Shown: positions 1-5,306, counted from the stretch's first letter. The stretch is DNA of 6,695 nucleotides from Actinomycetes bacterium (GCA_009785885.1 WQUE01000076.1:1-6695), one strand, 5' to 3'. Made by a program: numbers and translations. The notes: generated by a model from the sequence alone, not told the origin.

Positions 1-949
1 AGCGCTTGGCCGGGGTGAAGCCGGCCCGCTGGGCGGCTTCCTCGGTCGCGAACCAGACCTCCGGCACGCAGCGGTGGTACGCCAACGCACCCGGCACGTG
101 GTACTTCATCGATTGGGCGTTGCCCTTGATGACGTACCCCTCCGGCGGGTTGTCGCCCACGTACGCGCCCTCACCGTACGTCGGATCCGGTTCGGCCGGG
201 GGAGCCGGCGGCTCGGCATGGGCCGGCGGTGCGGGGGGCTCGGGCACGACGGCCTGCGCCGGTGCGGCGGGCTCCGGGGCGACCCGGGCGGGCTCCGGCG
301 CGGGTTCCCTGAACGCGTCGTCGTCGGCCAGTTCCCAGCCGTCGTCGCGCCGTCCCAGCATCGTCTTCGCGACCCACGCCGCCACGCCGACCAGCGCCGC
401 CAGCACCAGCGCCTTCAGAAGGCGATGGCTCCACTTCGGCTTCGCGGCCACGGCGGCCACGGCGCCCACGGCGGCCACCGGGGCCACGTCCTCCGCGACG
501 ACGGCCAGCACCGCCTGCGGTTCGCCCTTGGCGTCCTCCAGCAGATCGGCCAGGCGCGGCTTGACCTCCGTCTCCACCACCTCGCCGACCCGAGCGACCG
601 CGGCCACGGCGACGGGACGGGCGCGCGCGGCGGCCTCGTGCACGAGGGGCACGATGCGTTCCCGCGCATCGACAGCCAGCGGTGCGAGACGCTCTCTCGC
701 GTCCAGGGCCAGTGGCACGAGGCGCTCTTTCGCGTCCAGGGCCAGTGGCACGAGGCGCTCTTTCGCGTCCAGGGCCAAAGGAATGAGGTGTTCGCGCGCC
801 TCGGCGGCCAGGGGCACGATCCGCTCCTTGGCGTCGAGGGCGAGCGGCACCAGGCGGTCCTTGGCGCTCGCCAGGGCGGCGGCGCTCCGGTCCAGCACGC
901 CGGTCTCGTCGAGGTGACTCTCAAGCCAAGTGTTCGTCGGACGACTCAC
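1..949 (-). CDS. Hendecad-repeat membrane protein with C-terminal sunset-like domain (3' end cut off)
   Basis: Unrecognised as a whole; function unknown. The frame is open from a GTG at 949 to the window edge (316 codons, no stop), and GAGGAGG lies 4 nt upstream of the GTG. Residues 33-109 are seven consecutive 11-residue repeats of the form LVPLALDAKER, giving a long amphipathic, probably helical region. A charged Ala/Val-rich stretch follows (110-169), then one membrane helix at about 177-194 (LLKALVLAALVGVAAWVA), a Pro/Ala/Glu linker (215-256), and a C-terminal domain at about 257-314 with YVIKGNAQSMKYH, EVWF and EEAAQRAGF. I recall that last motif as the actinobacterial 'sunset' domain, found at the C-termini of assorted proteins. 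Because such domains end just after the AGF motif, the stop is probably only a few codons outside the window. Streptomyces encodes helical one-membrane-segment proteins (DUF5324) next to a cyclophilin gene; this may be a positional counterpart, which is inference. Gene and frame are secure, the role is not. Confidence 0.85.
   Translation of the reverse strand, partial: MSRPTNTWLESHLDETGVLDRSAAALASAKDRLVPLALDAKERIVPLAAEAREHLIPLALDAKERLVPLALDAKERLVPLALDARERLAPLAVDARERIVPLVHEAAARARPVAVAAVARVGEVVETEVKPRLADLLEDAKGEPQAVLAVVAEDVAPVAAVGAVAAVAAKPKWSHRLLKALVLAALVGVAAWVAKTMLGRRDDGWELADDDAFREPAPEPARVAPEPAAPAQAVVPEPPAPPAHAEPPAPPAEPDPTYGEGAYVGDNPPEGYVIKGNAQSMKYHVPGALAYHRCVPEVWFATEEAAQRAGFTPAKR
623..853 (-). 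repeat. Seven tandem 33-bp / 11-residue repeats inside the membrane-protein gene
   Basis: The units encode residues 33-43, 44-54, 55-65, 66-76, 77-87, 88-98 and 99-109, each close to [LI]-[VIA]-P-L-[AV]-x-[DE]-A-x-x-[RH]. At the DNA level positions 697-777 form an exact 33-bp tandem repeat of about 2.4 copies (81 bp), while the outer units have diverged by many silent and replacement changes. The centre of the array therefore looks recently expanded or homogenised. These units also use codons unusual for this GC-rich gene, such as AAA for Lys. Confidence 0.9.
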
Positions 950-953
950 GATT

Positions 954-960
954 CCTCCTC
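954..960 (-). promoter_or_regulatory. Shine-Dalgarno sequence fixing the GTG start at 949
   Basis: Read on the minus strand this is GAGGAGG, followed by AATC and then the GTG codon. The match to the anti-SD sequence is strong and the 4-nt spacing is slightly short. It supports GTG 949 as the start. Confidence 0.8.
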
Positions 961-975
961 TTGCCTCGCCCGGGG

Positions 976-999
976 GGTCCCATCCGTCGTGGATGGGCC
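976..999 (-). other. Hairpin in the leader of the hendecad-repeat gene
   Basis: CCCATCC (979-985) and GGATGGG (991-997) form a perfect 7-bp stem around the 5-nt loop GTCGT. Two more G-C pairs (976-977 with 998-999) add on beyond a single bulged T at 978. It lies 15 nt upstream of the ribosome binding site on the minus strand and has no U tract, so it is more likely a leader structure than a terminator. Whether it regulates anything is unknown. Confidence 0.5.
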
Positions 1000-1045
1000 A
1001 AGCGGCCCCGCGCCTCCGGGCGGGCCAACGCAGGGCTCATAGGTC

Positions 1046-1051
1046 ACGATA
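1046..1051 (-). promoter_or_regulatory. Candidate -10 box (TATCGT) for the hendecad-repeat gene
   Basis: On the minus strand this reads TATCGT, matching the actinobacterial TANNNT -10 consensus. Transcription would start near 1039, giving a leader of about 90 nt that includes the hairpin at 976-999. No convincing -35 hexamer is visible; a run of six A's lies about 13 bp upstream on this strand (1064-1069). This is a motif match only. Confidence 0.4.
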
Positions 1052-1081
1052 CCCGACAAGGCCTTTTTTGTGCGCACCGCG

Positions 1082-1104
1082 GGGCGTGTCACGCCCGTGG
1101 CGTG
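1082..1104. promoter_or_regulatory. Palindromic operator-like sequence between divergent promoters
   Basis: GGGCGTG-T-CACGCCC (1082-1096) is a perfect 7-bp-arm palindrome centred on 1089. A third half-site, GGCGTG (1099-1104), follows, so CACGCC-CGT-GGCGTG is an overlapping second palindrome. The centre at 1089 is exactly midway between the two candidate -10 boxes, 38 bp from the first base of each. This layout would suit a dimeric regulator acting on both genes. The regulator is unknown. Confidence 0.45.
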
Positions 1105-1126
1105 CGGGCGAGTTCGGCGGGGGCCG

Positions 1127-1137
1127 TACGATAGCCT
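1127..1137 (+). promoter_or_regulatory. Candidate -10 region for the cyclophilin gene
   Basis: TACGAT (1127-1132) and the overlapping TAGCCT (1132-1137) both fit TANNNT. Transcription from the first would begin near 1139, leaving a leader of about 18 nt that contains the ribosome binding site AAAGGA (1145-1150), 6 nt before the GTG at 1157. No clear -35 is visible. Confidence 0.5.
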
Positions 1138-1156
1138 GCGACGGAAAGGACTCATC

Positions 1157-1672
1157 GTGAGCCAAGCGACTTTGCACACCAACCACGGCGACATCGTGCT
1201 GACCCTGTTCGACGATCAGGCCCCGAAGACGGTCGCCAATTTCGTCGGCCTGGCCGGCGGCACGAAGGCCTACCGGGACGCGAACGGCGCGCAGACCACC
1301 GGCAAGTACTACGACGGCGTGATCTTTCACCGCGTCATCCCCGGGTTCATGATCCAGGGCGGCGACCCGACCGGCACCGGTCGCGGCGGCCCCGGCTACA
1401 CGTTCGGCGACGAAATCCACCCGGACCTGGTGTTCGACAAGCCGTACCTGCTGGCCATGGCCAACGCCGGGCCCGGCACGAACGGCTCCCAGTTCTTCAT
1501 CACCGTCGGGGCGACGCCGTGGCTGAACCGCAAGCACACGATCTTCGGTGTCGTCGCGGACGAGGCCAGCCGGGCCGTCGTCGACGCGATCGCCGCGGTG
1601 CCGACCGGCGCCCAGGACCGTCCCCGCAAGAACGTCGTCATCGAGAGCGTGGACGTGACGCCGTCGGCGTGA
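1157..1672 (+). CDS. Cyclophilin-type peptidyl-prolyl cis-trans isomerase
   Basis: This 171-residue enzyme catalyses cis-trans isomerisation of X-Pro peptide bonds and assists protein folding. It has no signal peptide or membrane segment, so it should be cytosolic. The complete cyclophilin fold is covered. The active-site block is FHRVIPGFMIQGGD (57-70), in which R59, F64, M65 and Q67 match human cyclophilin A R55, F60, M61 and Q63. NGSQFFI (109-115) supplies F113, and PWLNRKHTIFG (121-131) supplies W122 and H127, equivalents of W121 and H126. The open frame extends upstream to a GTG at 1070, but AAAGGA lies 6 nt before GTG 1157 and the protein from there starts at the usual first beta strand, ATLHTNHGDIVLTL. 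It is divergent from the hendecad-repeat gene and convergent with the exonuclease gene, 4 bp away. A symbol such as ppiA or ppiB is used inconsistently in actinobacteria and is not assigned. Confidence 0.96.
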   Translation: MSQATLHTNHGDIVLTLFDDQAPKTVANFVGLAGGTKAYRDANGAQTTGKYYDGVIFHRVIPGFMIQGGDPTGTGRGGPGYTFGDEIHPDLVFDKPYLLAMANAGPGTNGSQFFITVGATPWLNRKHTIFGVVADEASRAVVDAIAAVPTGAQDRPRKNVVIESVDVTPSA

Positions 1673-1676
1673 CGTC
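1652..1676. terminator. Probable bidirectional terminator at the cyclophilin/exonuclease junction
   Basis: GACGTGACGCCG (1652-1663) and CGGCGTGACGTC (1665-1676) pair at 11 of 12 positions, the only mismatch being 1657/1671, around a single central T. The inverted repeat covers the last codons and stop of the cyclophilin gene and ends at the base before the exonuclease stop codon. There is no U tract on either strand, as is often the case in high-GC actinobacteria. Its place between convergent genes and its symmetry suggest termination in both directions; function is inferred. Confidence 0.6.
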
Positions 1677-3458
1677 TCACGCATCGTCGGAACGCCAGAT
1701 CAGCTGCGGCAGGGTCTCGGCGGTGGCGCCGGCGTGGACCGGCCAGGACCAGTCCCCGTCGATGTCCATGAGGCGCACCCCGGGTCGCTCCAGCCAGGAC
1801 GCGATGAGTTCGGCCTCCTCGACGCTCCCCGCCGGCAGTCCGGCCACGTCGGGTGCCAGGACCGTGGCAGCGAGGGTTTCGGCGGCGCGCGCCACCGCCC
1901 GCGGGTTGGTGCCCGGCGGTGAGGTGGTGGCCGCCGCCAGACGGCCGTAGCGGATGATGTGGATCTGCCAAACCCCCTCGACCCATTCGGCGGCGACGAT
2001 CTGGGGGCACCGTGCCAGCGCCGCCAGGCGGCTGCGGCGGCGCGTGGCATGGAGGTACGCCTCCAGCCGGGCCCGTACGATGTCGGCCTCCTCGAAACGC
2101 TCCTGGTCGCACAGCGCCCGCATTCGCGTTCCGATCTTGGCCACGGTGGGCCGGATGTCGTTCGTCAGCGCGTCGCGTACCGCCTCGACGGTCCGGGTGT
2201 AGTCCTCGACGGTCCGGGTGTAGTCCTCGGCGTCGTGTGGGTGGAGGCACGGCGCCAGGCAGCGCCGCAGCTCCGCCAGGGCGCAGGGCGTCGGCGGGGA
2301 GCGCGTCGACATGGCCTGCGAGCACTGGCGCAGGGGCCAGGCCTCCTGGATCGCCTGGCAGGCCTGCTCGGCGGCCAGACGGCTCGTGAACGGGCCCCAG
2401 TACAGCGCGTCGTCGTGGTGGACGGCACGCACGAGCGACAGCCGGGGGAAGCGCTCGTGGGTGAGCTTTACCCACGTCAGGTGGTCCTGGCGCCGCGAGC
2501 GACGGTTGTAGCGCGGGTCGTGGGCGGCGATCAGGCGCAGTTCGCGGACCTCGGCCTCCAGCGGCGTGGCGCACACGATGTGGCCGACGCCCGAGGCGAT
2601 GCGCAGCATCTCCTCCATGCGCGCCCGCGTCTCCGACGCGGTGAAGTAGGTCGCGACGCGCCGGCGCAGGTTGCGGCTCTTACCGACGTACAGCACCTCG
2701 TGTCCGGCCGCGTCGGGGCGCTTCGGGTTCGTGCCGGCGACCCAGAACCAGTACACACCGGCGACGTCCGGCAGGTCGCGCGCCCAGACGCGCTTGGCAC
2801 GCCGCTGCGGCGACACCCGCCCGGCGAACGACGTCAGGTCGTCCAGCGAGGTCACGCCGAGGTTGCCGAGGCGCTCCAGCAGGCCGTACAGCACCTCGAC
2901 CGTGGCCCGGGCGTCCGACAAGGCACGATGGTCGGGCTGCTGCGTGGTACGGAAGTGGGCGGCGAGCGTCGACAGCTTGCAGTTGGGCACCTCGTCGCGC
3001 AGCAGGCCGGCCCGGGCGAGCACCATCGTGTCGACCACGGTGAAGGCCGGCCAGGGGTAGTCCAGTGCGTGGCACGCGCGCTTCAGGAACCCGACGTCGA
3101 AGCGCGCGTTGTGGGCGACGAGCACCGACCCGGCGGCGAACTCCAGGAAGCCGGGCAACACGGCGGCGATGTCCGGCGCCCCCCGCACCATCTGGTCGGT
3201 GATGCCGGTGAGCACGCTGATGGAGGCGGGGATGTGGGCGCCCGGGTCGACGAACGTCTGGAACTCGCCGAGTGTCTCGCCGCCGCGGACCCGCACGGCG
3301 CCGATCTCCGTGATCGCCGCCTCCGGGCCCGCGCCGGTGGTCTCCAGGTCGACGACACAGAAACTGACCTGCGGCAGCGGCGTGCCGAGGTCCAGCAGGC
3401 TCGGTTGCACGGCGCGCGCCGGGCCGGTTCCCGTGGTGGCGCGCGTCGTTTCGGTCAT
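1677..3458 (-). CDS. DEDDh exonuclease fused to UvrC-like GIY-YIG nuclease
   Basis: This 593-residue protein belongs to an actinobacterial family (Rv2191 of M. tuberculosis is one as I recall), presumed to act in DNA repair. Residues 30-195 are a DnaQ/epsilon-like 3'-5' exonuclease: ExoI VVDLETTG (D37, E39), ExoII HNARFD (H116, D121), ExoIII HRALSDA (H177, D182). Residues 230-320 are a GIY-YIG domain (GVY 234-236, YVG 257-259, SRNLRRRV, then LEAEVREL and DPRYN) resembling the UvrC N-terminus and Cho. C379, C392, C400 and C404 have spacing x12, x7, x3, close to the iron-sulfur cysteines of UvrC. QERFEEADIVRARLEAYL (452-469) resembles the UVR motif. UvrC's RNase H-like nuclease and helix-hairpin-helix regions are absent, and the last 120 residues are family-specific. 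The frame is open upstream to 3563, but ATG 3458 removes an unconserved basic stretch and follows a -10 box at leaderless spacing. Residues 411-424 are an exact 7-residue duplication. Which strand or lesion it cuts is unknown. Confidence 0.93.
   Translation of the reverse strand: MTETTRATTGTGPARAVQPSLLDLGTPLPQVSFCVVDLETTGAGPEAAITEIGAVRVRGGETLGEFQTFVDPGAHIPASISVLTGITDQMVRGAPDIAAVLPGFLEFAAGSVLVAHNARFDVGFLKRACHALDYPWPAFTVVDTMVLARAGLLRDEVPNCKLSTLAAHFRTTQQPDHRALSDARATVEVLYGLLERLGNLGVTSLDDLTSFAGRVSPQRRAKRVWARDLPDVAGVYWFWVAGTNPKRPDAAGHEVLYVGKSRNLRRRVATYFTASETRARMEEMLRIASGVGHIVCATPLEAEVRELRLIAAHDPRYNRRSRRQDHLTWVKLTHERFPRLSLVRAVHHDDALYWGPFTSRLAAEQACQAIQEAWPLRQCSQAMSTRSPPTPCALAELRRCLAPCLHPHDAEDYTRTVEDYTRTVEAVRDALTNDIRPTVAKIGTRMRALCDQERFEEADIVRARLEAYLHATRRRSRLAALARCPQIVAAEWVEGVWQIHIIRYGRLAAATTSPPGTNPRAVARAAETLAATVLAPDVAGLPAGSVEEAELIASWLERPGVRLMDIDGDWSWPVHAGATAETLPQLIWRSDDA
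2183..2229 (-). repeat. Exact 21-bp in-frame tandem duplication
   Basis: Positions 2183-2203 and 2204-2224 are identical, and the first 5 bp of a third unit match at 2225-2229. The duplication adds one copy of EDYTRTV (residues 411-417 and 418-424) directly after the four-cysteine cluster. Perfect identity, including silent sites, points to a recent slippage event or an unstable site. Confidence 0.9.
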
Positions 3459-3465
3459 GCAGGTG

Positions 3466-3471
3466 AGGCTA
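3466..3471 (-). promoter_or_regulatory. Candidate -10 box (TAGCCT) for leaderless exonuclease mRNA
   Basis: On the minus strand TAGCCT (fits TANNNT) is followed by exactly 7 nt, CACCTGC, and then the ATG at 3458. No Shine-Dalgarno sequence is present in that interval. This spacing would put the transcription start on or next to the A of ATG. Leaderless mRNAs are frequent in actinobacteria. No good -35 hexamer is seen. Confidence 0.5.
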
Positions 3472-3557
3472 CCCGTGTGCGCCGACAGTTTTCGCGCCCG
3501 GTGAGCACGGTGCCGGCGGCTCGGACGCAGGTGGAACGCGGGGACGGTTCCGGCGGT

Positions 3558-3641
3558 CCGCATGTCCCGTCCGCGCGCGCGCCCCGTGCCCGATCCGGCG
3601 CTGCTGGTCGGCCAGGTGCCGCATGTCCCGTCCGCGCGCGC
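3558..3641. repeat. 23-bp perfect direct repeat in a divergent spacer
   Basis: An identical 23-bp sequence beginning CCGCATGTCCCGTCCG occurs at 3558-3580 and 3619-3641, 61 bp apart start to start. The 3459-3737 spacer otherwise holds GC-rich sequence with no credible gene: short reading frames through it are Arg/Pro/Ala-rich and have no recognisable motif. The repeats could be binding sites for a regulator of the divergent genes or the result of a local duplication. Confidence 0.7.
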
Positions 3642-3659
3642 CGCGCGGTCTTCGCGCGG
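3641..3659. other. GC hairpin beside the direct repeat
   Basis: CCGCGCG (3641-3647) and CGCGCGG (3653-3659) form a perfect 7-bp stem around the loop GTCTT, directly after the second copy of the 23-bp repeat. There is no U tract on either strand. It lies upstream of both flanking genes, so it is not placed where a terminator for either would be expected. Confidence 0.4.
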
Positions 3660-3737
3660 GCGGCCTCCAGGTGCCGGTATCGCGTCTGTCGCCTCGCCTC
3701 GGTGTTCTTGTCGGTGGCGCCTGGTGGACTACAGGAC

Positions 3738-3971
3738 ATGGACACGATGATGATCGATTGCGCACGGTGCACCGCCCGGGGGACGGCCTGTGAGGATTGC
3801 GTCGTCCGCGTGCTGCTGGGGCCGGACCTGCCCGCCCGTCTGACGGCGGATGAGCGGGCGGCGGTCGCGGTGCTGGCGCAGCGGCACATGGTGCCGCCTC
3901 TGCGGCTCGTGTCGGCACCGGCGGACGGCGCGTGGGCGGACACGGTGGGCGCCCGGATCAGGGCGGCGTGA
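3738..3971 (+). CDS. Small four-cysteine (zinc-ribbon-like) protein
   Basis: This is a 77-residue protein of unknown function. The N-terminus holds C8, C11, C18 and C21 in the arrangement C-x2-C-x6-C-x2-C (CARCTARGTACEDC), the spacing of a small zinc-binding knuckle. VVRVLLGPD and a helix-forming segment, LTADERAAVAVLAQRHMVPPLRLV (38-59), follow. I recall similar short actinobacterial proteins with a Cys motif, then 'LLGP', then 'PPLRL', but no assigned role. No signal peptide or membrane segment is visible, so it is probably cytosolic. The start is uncertain: ATG 3738 has AGGA only 1 nt upstream, whereas the in-frame ATG at 3747 has AGGA at 10 nt. All four cysteines are retained either way. 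It is divergent from the exonuclease gene and 31 bp upstream of the lipoprotein gene on the same strand. Confidence 0.75.
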   Translation: MDTMMIDCARCTARGTACEDCVVRVLLGPDLPARLTADERAAVAVLAQRHMVPPLRLVSAPADGAWADTVGARIRAA

Positions 3972-3990
3972 TGGTGCGGCGCGGGCCGGG

Positions 3991-3996
3991 CAGAAT
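3991..3996 (+). promoter_or_regulatory. Weak -10-like box (CAGAAT) before the lipoprotein gene
   Basis: CAGAAT matches 4 of 6 bases of TATAAT and is followed by 6 nt, GGACGC, and then the GTG at 4003. There is no usable Shine-Dalgarno sequence before that GTG; GGAC ends only 2 nt away. A leaderless transcript is therefore possible, but translation could also be coupled to the gene upstream. The motif is weak. Confidence 0.25.
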
Positions 3997-4002
3997 GGAC
4001 GC

Positions 4003-5304
4003 GTGGCGGATCGGTGTGCACCCGGCGCGCAGGCGCTGCGCGCGCTCGTGGCGGCCCTGCTGGCCGGGGCCGTGGCGGCGTGCGCCCCCGGCGGTGGCGC
4101 GCCGCGCACCCCCGCCCCGGACCTGCCCGCGGACCAGGCGTCCCTGGCCGCCCGGCTGACGCAGGTCGTGGCTGCCCGTGACCGCGCGGGCTTCGACGCG
4201 CTGTTCTGGACCCCCTCGTCCGCGACCGCCACGGGGGCTGCGCCGACGGCGGCCGCTCCCACCGGACGCCGCGACATCCTGTGGGCCAACCTCGGGCTTC
4301 TCGGGAGCGTCCGGTTCGCGCCCGGCCCGGCGACGGACCAGCTGCGCGTGGGCTGGACGACGGGCACCGCCGATCCCCGGTCGGCGTGGCAGCTCGTCGG
4401 CGGCGTCGCCTGCGGCGCAGCGGGCTGCGCCCTGGACGACCTGCGGGCCGTCGCCGGCGAACCCGCGCCGCTGTGGGCCGTGCAGACGCTGACGCGCCAG
4501 GACGACGGACGGGCCGTGGTGCTGGTCGGACCGGGCGACGCGGCCGCGGTGTGGGCGCCGCTGGCGCGCCAGGGGTTGGACGCGGTGGACGCGACCGGTC
4601 TGTCCGGCCTGACCGGGCCGACGCCGGTGGGGTTGGTCGTCGAGGTGCCCGCAACGGCGGCCGCGTTCCAGGCCGTCCTGGGCACGGACGCCGCCGGCTT
4701 CGCCCAGACGGGCGCCCTGACGTGGACCGAGGACACGGGCCTGCCACCCGCGGCGCCACCCGCGCCACCCGCGCCACCCGCGTTCGACTCCGGCTCCGCT
4801 TCGTCGTCGGCGTCGGCCGCCCCGGTGTCCGTCGGCGGTTGGACGCCGCCGTCGGCCGCGGTGCACATCGTCGTGAATCCGACGGCGACGGCGGGCCTGT
4901 CCGACGCGCAGAAGGCGATGCTGCTGGCGCACGAGGCCCTCCACGTCGCGACGGCGGGCCGTCCGGTCGCGGACGGTGCCGACTGGGTCTCCGAGGGGAC
5001 GGCCGAACTCGTCGCGTTGCCGTTGGATGCGGCGACAGCCGACTGGTCGCGGCAGGCGGCCCGCGCGGCCTGCGGCCCGTCCGGTCTGACGCCGCCGCCC
5101 GACGCCGCGTTCGCCGGGGCCGACCCGGACGCCCGGCGCACGGCGTACGCGGTCAGTTGGCAGTTGCTGACGTTGCTGCGCGCCCACGAGGACCCGGGGC
5201 GCGCCCAGGCCGACCTGGTGTCCTTGTGGGAGGGCGAGCCCGGGGTTGTCCCCGGGGTGCTCGCCAATCTGGCGGCATGGTCGCAGGCCTGGTGTCAGGG
5301 CTGA
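4003..5304 (+). CDS. Lipoprotein with HExxH metallopeptidase-like domain
   Basis: This 433-residue protein starts with a lipoprotein signal peptide: R13, a hydrophobic core ALVAALLAGAV, then VAAC with lipid-attachment C27, so it should be anchored outside the membrane. Residues 40-245 form an unassigned domain (LTQVVAARDRAGFDALF, LWAVQTL, AVVLVGPGD, VWAPLARQGLDAV, VGLVVEVPATAAAF). A Pro/Ala then Ser/Ala linker (247-275) leads to a C-terminal domain with AHEALHVAT (H310, E311, H314) and WVSEGTAEL (E331, E335). HExxH followed 16 residues later by Glu in a W-x-S-E-G context is the zinc-site pattern of gluzincin peptidases of the Peptidase_MA type. Predicted role: extracytoplasmic zinc peptidase, substrate unknown. 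Cysteine pairs C137/C142 and C357/C431 could form disulfides. GTG 4003 was chosen because it alone gives a proper signal peptide; the frame opens farther upstream, but inside the preceding gene. Confidence 0.85.
   Translation: MADRCAPGAQALRALVAALLAGAVAACAPGGGAPRTPAPDLPADQASLAARLTQVVAARDRAGFDALFWTPSSATATGAAPTAAAPTGRRDILWANLGLLGSVRFAPGPATDQLRVGWTTGTADPRSAWQLVGGVACGAAGCALDDLRAVAGEPAPLWAVQTLTRQDDGRAVVLVGPGDAAAVWAPLARQGLDAVDATGLSGLTGPTPVGLVVEVPATAAAFQAVLGTDAAGFAQTGALTWTEDTGLPPAAPPAPPAPPAFDSGSASSSASAAPVSVGGWTPPSAAVHIVVNPTATAGLSDAQKAMLLAHEALHVATAGRPVADGADWVSEGTAELVALPLDAATADWSRQAARAACGPSGLTPPPDAAFAGADPDARRTAYAVSWQLLTLLRAHEDPGRAQADLVSLWEGEPGVVPGVLANLAAWSQAWCQG
4743..4781 (+). repeat. 9-bp repeats encoding a PPA linker
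   Basis: The 9-mer GCCACCCGC occurs three times in tandem at 4755-4781 and once more at 4743-4751, separated by GGC. It encodes the flexible PPAAPPAPPAPPA linker (residues 248-260) between the two lipoprotein domains. Exact repeats of this kind are prone to length change. Confidence 0.85.
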
Positions 5305-5306
5305 TG

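Noticed and set aside
6..1042. Plus-strand frames across the left edge, some with repeated VQGQWHEALFR-like units.
   Set aside because: The repeats are the reverse reading of the 33-bp array. The minus frame has a strong ribosome binding site, a membrane helix and a known C-terminal motif.
1064..1069. A T6 run that could be the tail of an intrinsic terminator.
   Set aside because: It lies between divergent genes, and the only preceding symmetry is the short AAGGCCTT palindrome, which is not a stem-loop.
3459..3563. Starting the exonuclease at the upstream in-frame ATG 3563.
   Set aside because: It would add 35 basic residues unlike the start of any DnaQ-type domain, and ATG 3458 has a -10 box at leaderless spacing.
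3558..3641. The 23-bp direct repeat as a CRISPR array or replication iterons.
   Set aside because: There are only two copies, with one spacer-length interval and no cas or replication gene nearby.
1959..3971. A 670-codon open frame on the plus strand opposite the exonuclease gene.
   Set aside because: It is the antisense shadow of a well-supported gene in GC-rich DNA, with no recognisable motif. Only its last 77 codons (3738-3971) have protein-like features and an independent start.
3455..5267. Long minus-strand open frames (3455-4777, 3729-5267, 3958-5187) opposite the lipoprotein gene.
   Set aside because: The products are Arg/Pro/Ala/Ser-rich low-complexity strings typical of antisense frames at high GC; the plus-strand frame has a signal peptide, lipobox and zinc motif.
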